Assembly: GCA_036556965.1 (NCBI GenBank)
Contig: DATBIO010000115.1
Location: 1 to 9,629, forward strand
Direction of reading: 5' to 3'
Length of the DNA stretch: 9,629 nt
Source of the DNA: DATBIO01 sp036556965
Lineage (GTDB): Bacteria; Acidobacteriota; Vicinamibacteria; Fen-336
Positions 1-5,728 of the stretch are shown piece by piece. How positions within the stretch are numbered: the first letter of the stretch is position 1; each line of letters starts with the position of its first letter. The translations under genes were made by a program, and so were the position numbers. A model generated the notes under the pieces. The model was not told where the DNA came from and did no database searches. It saw nothing but the letters and a program-made list of their open reading frames with translations.

Positions 1-1074
1 GACGTGCGCGAGGCGGACGAGTGGGCGAAGGGCCACGTGCCCGGCGCGGTCTTCATCCCGCGGGGCTTCCTGGAGCTGCGGGTGGAGCAGGAGGCTCCGG
101 ACAAGGCGCGCCCGGTGGTCGTCTACTGCGCGGGGGGCACGCGCAGCGCGCTGGCCGCACGGGCCCTGCAGGACCTCGGCTACCACGACGTGGTCTCCCT
201 CGCGGGCGGGTTCACGCGCTGGCGCGAGAGCGGCCGACCCGTTGCCGTGCCGCGCGTGCTGAGCGAGCAGCAGCGCGACCGCTACAGCCGCCACCTGAAG
301 GTGCCGGAGATCGGGGAGGCCGGCCAGGCGCGGCTGCTGGAGTCCAAGGTGCTGCTGGTGGGCGCGGGGGGGCTCGGCTCCCCGGCCGGGCTCTACCTGG
401 CCGCGGCCGGCGTGGGCACCATCGGGATCGCCGATTTCGACGTGGTGGACCGCAGCAACCTGCAGCGCCAGGTCCTGCACACGGAGGCGGCGGTGGGCCG
501 GCCGAAGACGGAGTCGGCGGAGGCCACCCTCCGCGCCCTCAACCCCGACGTGCGCGTGGTGCGGCACGACGTGCGCCTGGAAGCGGCCAACGTCGAGGAG
601 GTCCTCCGGCCCTACGACGTGGTGGTGGACGGCTGCGACAACTTCTCCACCAAGTACCTGGTCAACGACGCCGCCGTCCTCCTGGGAAAGACCAACGTCT
701 ACGGGAGCATCTTCCGCTTCTTCGGCCAGGCCTCGACCTTCCGGCCGCGCGAGGGGCCGTGCTATCGCTGCCTCTATCCCGAGCCCACGCCGGCGGAGCT
801 GGCGCCCTCCTGCGACGACGCGGGCGTGCTGGGCGTGCTGCCCGGCCTCGTCGGCCTCGTGCAGGCGACGGAGGCGGTGAAGGTGCTGCTCGGCGTGGGA
901 CGCCCCCTGGTGGGCCGCCTCCTGACCTACGACGCCCTCGACATGGCCTTCCAGGAGTTCCGCGTGCGGCGCGACCCGCGCTGCGCGGTGTGCGGCGACG
1001 CGCCCACCATCCGCGAGGTGAGGGACCTCGAGTGGTCGTGCCACTTCGAGCCCGCGCCCGCCGCGGCCCCATGA
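1..1074 (+). CDS. moeB: Rhodanese-E1 fusion: sulfur-carrier adenylyltransferase/sulfurtransferase (5' partial)
   Basis: The frame is open at base 1, so the true start lies upstream; residues are counted from the first visible codon. An N-terminal rhodanese domain (about 1-80) has its active-site loop at CAGGTR with Cys43. A ThiF/MoeB E1-like domain (about 88-345) follows, with the nucleotide loop GAGGLGSP (121-128), the SNLQRQ motif, DGCDNF, and zinc-binding pairs CYRC (254/257) and CAVC (328/331). Cys271 lies 14 residues after Cys257, the spacing of the catalytic E1 cysteine in human MOCS3/Uba4. By family knowledge such proteins adenylate the C-terminal glycine of a ubiquitin-like carrier and transfer rhodanese persulfide sulfur to it as a thiocarboxylate. 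The substrate is inferred to be the carrier encoded at 2469-2744. The rhodanese precedes the E1 domain, the reverse of mycobacterial MoeZ. The TGA stop overlaps the next gene's ATG in ATGA, implying translational coupling. A role in molybdopterin synthesis is also possible. Confidence 0.93.
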   Translation, partial: DVREADEWAKGHVPGAVFIPRGFLELRVEQEAPDKARPVVVYCAGGTRSALAARALQDLGYHDVVSLAGGFTRWRESGRPVAVPRVLSEQQRDRYSRHLKVPEIGEAGQARLLESKVLLVGAGGLGSPAGLYLAAAGVGTIGIADFDVVDRSNLQRQVLHTEAAVGRPKTESAEATLRALNPDVRVVRHDVRLEAANVEEVLRPYDVVVDGCDNFSTKYLVNDAAVLLGKTNVYGSIFRFFGQASTFRPREGPCYRCLYPEPTPAELAPSCDDAGVLGVLPGLVGLVQATEAVKVLLGVGRPLVGRLLTYDALDMAFQEFRVRRDPRCAVCGDAPTIREVRDLEWSCHFEPAPAAAP

Positions 1075-2027
1075 GCCTCCCCGCTGCGTCAAGGGCGGGG
1101 GACGCGCCCTCGCGGCCCCAGGCCCCTCCCCCGGCCGGCGTGTCCGCCTCCATCCTCGATACCATCGGCCACACCCCCCTGGTGCGCCTGCGCCTGCCCG
1201 GCGTGCCCGCGGGCGCGACCCTGCTCGCGAAGTGCGAGTGGTTCAACCCCGGGGGCTCCGTCAAGGACCGCACCGCGCTCTCGCTCATCACGGAAGGGGA
1301 GCGGGCCGGCGCCCTGCGCGCGGGCCGCACGGTGGTGGACTCCTCGTCCGGGAACACCGCCGTGGGGCTGGCCCTGGTGGGCCGCGCCAAGGGCTACCCC
1401 GTGGAGCTGGTGATGCCGGAGAGCGTGAGCGACGACCGCAAGCGGCGTTGCCTGGCCTACGGGGCGCGGCTCGTCCTGACCGACGCCTTCTCCGGCTCCG
1501 ACGGGGCCTTGCGGCGGGTGCGCGAGATGGTGGAGGCGGACCCGGATCGCTACTTCTACACCGACCAGTACCGCAACACCGCCAACCCCCTCGCCCACTA
1601 CCGCACCACGGGACCGGAGCTGTGGGAGCAGACGGCGGGCGGCCTCACGCACTTCGTGGCCGGACTGGGCACCACCGGCACCGTGGTCGGCACCGGGCGC
1701 TTCCTGCACGAGAGGAGCGGGCGCGTGCGCGTGGTGGCGGTGGAGCCGGACGAGCCGCTGCACGGCCTGGAGGGAATGAAGCACCTCGGGAGCGCCGTCG
1801 TGCCCGAGGTGTACGACCCCGGCGTGGAGGACGAGAAGGTGGTGGTGAGCACCGAAGCCGCCTACGCGGCGTGCCGCGAGGTGCTGGAGTCGGATGGCCT
1901 CCTCGTCGGGCACTCCGCGGGGGCGGCGCTGGCGGCGGCGCGGGAGGTGGCGCGGCGGGAGGGGCGCGGCGTCGTGGTGGCGCTGCTGGCCGACGGCGGC
2001 GACCGGTACCTCTCCCCGGGCCCCTGA
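1071..2027 (+). CDS. cysM: PLP-dependent cysteine synthase, CysM/CysK family
   Basis: This 318-residue cytosolic fold-type II PLP enzyme is close to the usual family length. Visible features are the PLP lysine K65 in GGSVKDR, the substrate loop SSSGNTAVG (91-99), the phosphate-binding loop GLGTTGTVVG (198-207), and GHSAGAA (280-286), which keeps the conserved serine near the PLP pyridine nitrogen. It should perform beta-replacement on an activated serine. From its neighbours, the sulfur donor is inferred to be a carrier thiocarboxylate rather than free sulfide. The chosen ATG overlaps the upstream stop (ATGA). The first ~23 residues are Ala/Pro-rich and precede the conserved fold, so the in-frame GTG at 1140 is an alternative start. 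The Arg that selects O-phosphoserine in M. tuberculosis CysM (R220, from memory) has no obvious equivalent: the aligned stretch reads GLEGMKHLG (232-240), with Glu at the apparent position and Lys nearby. O-acetylserine versus O-phosphoserine use is therefore unresolved. Confidence 0.92.
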   Translation: MSLPAASRAGDAPSRPQAPPPAGVSASILDTIGHTPLVRLRLPGVPAGATLLAKCEWFNPGGSVKDRTALSLITEGERAGALRAGRTVVDSSSGNTAVGLALVGRAKGYPVELVMPESVSDDRKRRCLAYGARLVLTDAFSGSDGALRRVREMVEADPDRYFYTDQYRNTANPLAHYRTTGPELWEQTAGGLTHFVAGLGTTGTVVGTGRFLHERSGRVRVVAVEPDEPLHGLEGMKHLGSAVVPEVYDPGVEDEKVVVSTEAAYAACREVLESDGLLVGHSAGAALAAAREVARREGRGVVVALLADGGDRYLSPGP

Positions 2028-2458
2028 TGCTGATCGCGCACGACCTGCTGGAGACCATGCTCGCCCACGCGCGCAAGGGCTACCCCCTCGAGGTCTGCGG
2101 GGTGCTCCTGGGCCGGGGCGAGGACGGGGGCGCGCGCGTCGAGCGCGTGGTGCCGGTGCCCAACCGCGAGACGGCGTCCCCCGCCGTGCGCTACCAGATC
2201 GCGCCCGAGGACCTCCTCCGCGTCCAGCGCGAGGGGCGCGAGGGCGGGCGCGACATCGTGGGCTACTACCACAGCCACCCCGACCACCCGGCGCGCCCGT
2301 CGGAGACGGACCGGCGCATCGCCGCGGAGGGACTTTCCGACGGCGTGATCCACGTGGTGGTGGGCGTGGCCGGGGGCCGGGAGACGGAGGCCACGGCCTG
2401 GGTCTTCCGGGAGGCCACGCAGGACTTCGAGCCGGAGTCGCTTCAGGTCGCCAAGTAA
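2027..2458 (+). CDS. mec: JAMM/MPN+ zinc metallopeptidase, Mec-like (cysteine-releasing)
   Basis: This 143-residue protein has the complete JAMM signature: Glu22 (in LEVCG), then HSHP with His82 and His84, and Ser92 and Asp95 in PSETD, with exactly seven residues between His84 and Ser92. The length fits the stand-alone bacterial Mec/QbsD-type peptidases. In the mycobacterial pathway this family hydrolyses the CysO-cysteine conjugate, releasing free cysteine and regenerating the carrier. The carrier gene immediately downstream and the cysteine synthase immediately upstream make that the best-supported role here. Related JAMM enzymes also process sulfur carriers in siderophore (thioquinolobactin-type) pathways, but no such biosynthetic genes are visible. 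The start ATG overlaps the previous stop in TGATG (2025-2029), a classic coupling arrangement. The protein has no signal peptide or membrane segment and should be cytosolic. Confidence 0.9.
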   Translation: MLIAHDLLETMLAHARKGYPLEVCGVLLGRGEDGGARVERVVPVPNRETASPAVRYQIAPEDLLRVQREGREGGRDIVGYYHSHPDHPARPSETDRRIAAEGLSDGVIHVVVGVAGGRETEATAWVFREATQDFEPESLQVAK

Positions 2459-2462
2459 GGAG
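2457..2462 (+). promoter_or_regulatory. Shine-Dalgarno site of the sulfur-carrier gene
   Basis: AAGGAG sits six bases before the ATG at 2469 and overlaps the upstream TAA stop (2456-2458). It is the clearest ribosome-binding site in the window and fixes the start of the carrier gene. It also suggests the carrier is translated independently, perhaps at higher level than the coupled upstream enzymes. That would suit a stoichiometric protein substrate. Confidence 0.8.
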
Positions 2463-2468
2463 AGTCCG

Positions 2469-2744
2469 ATGGGCGTCAAGGTGCAGATTCCTTCCCCGCT
2501 GCGCGCGCTGGTGGGCGGCGCGGCGGAGGTGGAGGTGGAGGCGGGAACGGTGTCGGCCCTCATCGACGGCCTGGAGGGACGCCACCAGGGCCTGAAGGGG
2601 CGCCTGGTGGACGACGAGGGCAACCTGCGCAGCTACGTGCGGATCTTCGTCAACGGCGAGGACGTGCGCGCGCTGCAGGACAAGGCGACCGCGCTCAAGG
2701 CCGGGGACACCGTGGCCATCGTGCCCGCCATCGCCGGCGGCTAA
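2469..2744 (+). CDS. cysO: Ubiquitin-like sulfur carrier protein, MoaD/ThiS/CysO family
   Basis: This 91-residue protein has the hallmarks of a beta-grasp sulfur carrier. It starts with a beta strand (VKVQIPSPLRALVGG), has a central strand-rich segment (SYVRIFVNGEDVRAL), and ends in TVAIVPAIAGG. The C-terminal Gly-Gly is the residue pair that an E1-like enzyme adenylates and converts to a thiocarboxylate. The length and the ending are very close to mycobacterial CysO as I recall it. Its genetic linkage to an E1-rhodanese, a CysM and a JAMM protease argues for a cysteine-biosynthesis carrier. MoaD-like function in molybdopterin synthesis is less likely because no moaE or moaA is in view. The ATG is supported by an AAGGAG site six bases upstream. 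It is the last gene of the operon, followed at once by a strong hairpin. Confidence 0.92.
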   Translation: MGVKVQIPSPLRALVGGAAEVEVEAGTVSALIDGLEGRHQGLKGRLVDDEGNLRSYVRIFVNGEDVRALQDKATALKAGDTVAIVPAIAGG

Positions 2745-2745
2745 C

Positions 2746-2765
2746 CCGGCCCGGCAGCGGGCCGG
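2746..2765. terminator. Hairpin between convergent genes (probable bidirectional terminator)
   Basis: A perfect 8-bp inverted repeat, CCGGCCCG paired with CGGGCCGG, flanks a 4-nt GCAG loop. It begins one base after the carrier-gene stop and ends seven bases before the stop of the opposing RNB gene, so it can act on both transcripts. There is no T-tract on either side. It is therefore not a textbook intrinsic terminator, and may instead work as an RNA 3'-end stabiliser or with Rho. Confidence 0.55.
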
Positions 2766-2772
2766 TGCTCGC

Positions 2773-4743
2773 TCAGTCGGGGACGAAGTCGATGAACCCG
2801 CGGCGCGGGTCCACCCCGACCAGGCGCACGCGCAGGGCCTGGCCCAGGGACAGTCCCCGCCCGCCGCGCACCAGGCGGCCCTCCGCCTCGGGGTCGCGCA
2901 CGCGCACCCAGGTCGCCGTCGCGCTGTGGCCGGAGACGACGGCGTCGAAGGCCTGGCCGAGGCGGCCGCGGAGGCCGAGCGCGGCCCGGCGCTTCCGCTC
3001 CCGGCGGTCCTGCTTGTAGGGGGGGATGCCGGCGGGGTTCTCGAAGTCGATGAAGCCGTGCACGGTGTCCGCGGACACGAGGGACACCGTCAGCCGCTGC
3101 CCGGAGACGAGCCCGTTCGCACCCCGCACCAGGCGGCCCTCCACGCGCTGGCGGGGCAGGTAGACGTAGGTGCCCTTGGGCGAGGCGACCGTCACCACCG
3201 CGGGGAACGACTCGCCCACGCGCCCCATCAGGCGGGTGGCCGCCTTCTTCTTCTGGCGCGAGCGCGCCAGCTTGCGCGCCACGTCGCCCCCTGGTCCCGC
3301 GAAGTCGATGTGGCCCACGCGGGGATCGGCGGACAGCAGCGTGACCTTCACCGTGTCGCCCACGTCCAGGCCGCGTGCCCCGCGCACCACCTTGCCCTCC
3401 ACGGGCGGCGCGAGGACGCGCACGTAGGTGCCCTTCTCGGAGGCGCCGGTCACGATGGCGGTGAAGCGCTCGCCCACGCGGTCCGCGAGCAGGACGGCCG
3501 CCGCCTTCTTGCGCAGCGTCCGCTCCACCTTGCGCGCGGCGTCCTCCTGCTCGGTGCAGCGCTGCGCGATCCGGTGCAGCTCCTCGTCCGCGTAGGGTGG
3601 CGCCGGCTCCCCGACCGCCTTCACCAGGCGCTGGGTGACGAGGTCCGCATAGCGCCGGTTGGGGGCGGTGCCGTGCGCGTACACGGCGGCGGCCAGGGGG
3701 AAGTGTCCCTCGCCGGCGCGCCCGTCCCCCCGCCGCTCCAGCACGTACTCGCCGGAGCCGAGGAGCTTGACCACGGTCAGGGACAGGTCCGGGTAGTGCT
3801 CGGGGTCGGCCGCGCGCCGGCGCTGGAGGAACGCGGAGAGAGCCCGGGCGTCGGGGGCGGCGGGGAGCTTCTCCCCCAGCTCCGCGGCCAGGGTGACGAT
3901 GCGGTCCCAGCGCCGGGGCGTGCGCACCACGCGGCGGATGCTGGAGACACGGCGGTCGCGCAGGTAGCGCGCGAGCGCGGAGTTGGCGGCGACCATGAAG
4001 TTCTCGATGAGGTCGCGGGCACGGTTGGGGGGGACGGCCTGGATGTCCACCACGCGCCCGTCCGCCACCAGGGCCCGCGGCTCCAGCGTCTCGAGGCTGA
4101 GGACGCCGCTCGTGCGGCGCCGCCGGAGGAGGCGCTGCGCGGCCGCGTCCTGCAGGCGGAGGTTCGCCTCCAGCCCGGGCACGGCGGCGGCGGCCTCGGG
4201 CAGCGGGCCCTCCTCGGCCAGCCAGGCCCCCACCGTCTCGTAGTCCAGCTTGGCGTGGTTGCGCACGAGGGCCCGGTAGATCTCGTGGCCGCTCTCGGCG
4301 CCGTCGGCGCCCAGCACGACGTCCACCACCACGGCCAGGCGGTCCTGGTGGGGGTTCAGCGAGGTCAGGTCGTTGGAGAGACGCTCGGGCAGCATGGGAA
4401 AGACGGTGATGCCGGTGTAGACCGAGGTCGTGTTCACGCCCGCGTGGCCGTCCGTGGCCGACCCCTTGGGGACCAGCGAGTCGACGTCGGCCACCGCCAC
4501 GCACACGCGCAGGCCGTCGTGGGGCATGGCCTCCGCCCACTCGAGCTGGTCGAGGTCGCGGGACTCCCGGTTGTCGATTGAGGACCAGGGCCGGTGGCGC
4601 AGGTCGCGCGCCGCCCCGTTGGCGGGCGGGGTAGACGCCGGCAGCGAGCGCACCTCGTGATGCACATCGGGCGGAAACTCGGGGCGGAAGCCGTTGGCGA
4701 TCATGGCCTCGCGCGCCGCGGAGCGCAGGTCGTACCGGGTCAC
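2773..4743 (-). CDS. RNB-domain (RNase II/R family) exoribonuclease with three tandem S1-like units
   Basis: This 656-residue protein starts at GTG. About 50 residues lead directly into the RNB catalytic domain (roughly 46-375), so the N-terminal cold-shock domains of E. coli RNase II/R are missing. Family motifs include SVYTGITVFPMLPERLSNDL (107-126), ENFMVAANS (247-255) and APNRRYADLV (360-369), the last matching the conserved Arg-containing motif of the active site. In the metal-binding motif, Asp57, Asp63 and Asp65 align with E. coli RNase II D201, D207 and D209, but the D210 position is Gln66. The C-terminus holds three S1/OB-like units at 422-484, 508-570 and 594-653. Expected role is processive 3'-to-5' RNA decay in the cytosol, with activity uncertain because of the Gln. 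It stands alone, convergent with the cysteine operon and divergent from a phosphoesterase. Its low-CSD layout recalls the RNase II-like enzyme of Deinococcus (from memory). Confidence 0.9.
   Translation of the reverse strand: MTRYDLRSAAREAMIANGFRPEFPPDVHHEVRSLPASTPPANGAARDLRHRPWSSIDNRESRDLDQLEWAEAMPHDGLRVCVAVADVDSLVPKGSATDGHAGVNTTSVYTGITVFPMLPERLSNDLTSLNPHQDRLAVVVDVVLGADGAESGHEIYRALVRNHAKLDYETVGAWLAEEGPLPEAAAAVPGLEANLRLQDAAAQRLLRRRRTSGVLSLETLEPRALVADGRVVDIQAVPPNRARDLIENFMVAANSALARYLRDRRVSSIRRVVRTPRRWDRIVTLAAELGEKLPAAPDARALSAFLQRRRAADPEHYPDLSLTVVKLLGSGEYVLERRGDGRAGEGHFPLAAAVYAHGTAPNRRYADLVTQRLVKAVGEPAPPYADEELHRIAQRCTEQEDAARKVERTLRKKAAAVLLADRVGERFTAIVTGASEKGTYVRVLAPPVEGKVVRGARGLDVGDTVKVTLLSADPRVGHIDFAGPGGDVARKLARSRQKKKAATRLMGRVGESFPAVVTVASPKGTYVYLPRQRVEGRLVRGANGLVSGQRLTVSLVSADTVHGFIDFENPAGIPPYKQDRRERKRRAALGLRGRLGQAFDAVVSGHSATATWVRVRDPEAEGRLVRGGRGLSLGQALRVRLVGVDPRRGFIDFVPD
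2785..3480 (-). repeat. Three in-frame S1-like repeats, period 86 residues (258 nt), within the RNB gene
   Basis: Units begin at residues 422 (RVGERFTAIV), 508 (RVGESFPAVV) and 594 (RLGQAFDAVV). Each ends in an IDF motif at 479-481, 565-567 and 651-653, so both phases repeat every 86 residues. Each contains a V-x-G-(K/R)-(V/L)-VRG core. Each is preceded by a Lys/Arg-rich stretch, for example ARSRQKKKAATR and RRERKRR. The spacing suggests two rounds of internal duplication of a helix-plus-OB unit, now diverged at the DNA level. Confidence 0.85.
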
Positions 4744-4843
4744 GGTGCCATTCCAGTATACGGATGCGGCGCCGGGCGGGGGCGGGCCCCGACTCCCGCG
4801 CGGGGGAGCCGCTCGCGCCGTCCGGACGTGGGATTCTTTGGAG
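4744..4843. other. Divergent intergenic region between RNB and phosphoesterase genes
   Basis: This region of about 100 bp separates the RNB start from the chosen start of the phosphoesterase. Its only AT-rich spot is around 4750-4763, holding the minus-strand TATACT. The rest is G/C runs, including a weak 5-bp inverted repeat (CTCCC 4793-4797 with GGGAG 4804-4808). No clear plus-strand promoter or operator was found. Part may be coding if the phosphoesterase starts further upstream. Confidence 0.5.
4755..4760 (-). promoter_or_regulatory. -10-like TATACT upstream of the RNB gene
   Basis: On the minus strand TATACT differs from the TATAAT consensus at one base and ends 11 nt before the GTG start. 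A start site 6-7 nt downstream would leave a 5' leader of only a few bases. No -35 match is visible at the usual spacing. In DNA this GC-rich the hexamer stands out. Confidence 0.45.
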
Positions 4844-5728
4844 GTGCGTGTCCGCCGCCGGCCCTACTCGCGCCGGCACCTCCATCTCGAGAAGGCCCTG
4901 GGCACCCTCTACGCCGGCTCCTGGCCGGCCCGGGCCTGGGGGCTCTTCCCCCGCGGGCGCCGCGTCCAGGCCCTCTTGCACCAGGTGAGCGCGGGGCGTG
5001 AGCCGGGACGGCCGCGCCTGCGCGTCGTCTTCGCCTCCGACCTGCACCTCGGTCCCACCACCCCCCCGGCGCTCCTCGAGCGCGCGGCCGCCCTCGCCGC
5101 CCAGGCCCGGCCGGATCTGCTCATGCTGGGCGGAGACTACGTCTTCCTCGGGGCCACCACCGCGCGCGTGCGGGCGCTGGCGCGCTGGGTGGAGAGCGTG
5201 CCCGCCGCCACCAAGCTGGCCGTGCTCGGCAACCACGACTTCTGGGCGCGTCCCGAGCGCATCGACGAGGCACTCCAGGCGGCGGGGGTGTCCGTGCTCG
5301 TGGACGAGGCCCTGCGGCTGCCCCCGCCCCACGACGACGTGGCCGTGGTGGGGCTGGACGACCCCCTCACGCGGCGGGGGATGCCGGAGCCCATCGTCGA
5401 CCGCGCGGCGGTGGACGAGGCGCTCGCGACGGCGGGCGGCGCGGCGGTGACGGTGGCGGTGTGTCATTCGCCCGACGGCATGCCCGCCGTGCGCGGGCGG
5501 GGTGTCCGCCTCTTCCTGTGCGGGCACACGCACGGGGGCCACATCGTGCTGCCCGGCTACGGGCCGGTCTGGATGCCGAGCCCCCACGGACGCCTGTGGC
5601 CGTGGGGCCGGCACGAGGTCGATGGGACCACGGTCATCGTCTCGCGAGGGGTGGGGGGCAGCCTCGTCCCCTTCCGCGTCGGCGCGCCCGCCGACGTCGT
5701 GGTGGTGGACCTGCTCCCGGAGGGCTAG
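4844..5728 (+). CDS. Calcineurin-like metallophosphoesterase (YkuE/YaeI type)
   Basis: All five metallophosphoesterase motifs are present (numbered from GTG 4844): Asp66-x-His68 in SDLHLG, GGD (96-98), GNHD (129-132), His208 in CHSPD, and GHTHGG (227-232). They would hold a dinuclear metal centre hydrolysing phosphomonoesters or diesters. The GHTHGG...LP ending and the C-terminal VSRGVGGS...PFRVGAPADVVVV resemble the YkuE/YaeI branch, some of whose members act on envelope lipid phosphates. The substrate here is unknown. The N-terminus is uncertain: the frame stays open back to 4694, overlapping the RNB gene on the other strand. GTG 4844 is chosen because it lies beyond the RNB start and keeps the basic N-terminal stretch; TTG 4838 and GTG 4985 are alternatives. 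No signal peptide is visible. Its TAG stop shares a CTAG with the convergent M28 gene. Confidence 0.85.
   Translation: MRVRRRPYSRRHLHLEKALGTLYAGSWPARAWGLFPRGRRVQALLHQVSAGREPGRPRLRVVFASDLHLGPTTPPALLERAAALAAQARPDLLMLGGDYVFLGATTARVRALARWVESVPAATKLAVLGNHDFWARPERIDEALQAAGVSVLVDEALRLPPPHDDVAVVGLDDPLTRRGMPEPIVDRAAVDEALATAGGAAVTVAVCHSPDGMPAVRGRGVRLFLCGHTHGGHIVLPGYGPVWMPSPHGRLWPWGRHEVDGTTVIVSRGVGGSLVPFRVGAPADVVVVDLLPEG

Noticed and set aside
2524..2546. A GGAGGT-like run inside the carrier gene
   Set aside because: These are ordinary Glu/Val codons (EVEVEAG) in frame; there is no tandem repeat beyond codon usage and no internal start is needed.
1089..2585. A long minus-strand frame opposite cysM, mec and cysO
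   Set aside because: The composition is Arg/Pro/His repeats and the plus strand encodes three recognisable proteins with tight overlaps.
4694..4843. A longer phosphoesterase starting at ATG 4694
   Set aside because: It would overlap the 5' end of the RNB gene on the other strand and add Gly/Pro/Arg-rich sequence without family resemblance. It cannot be fully excluded.
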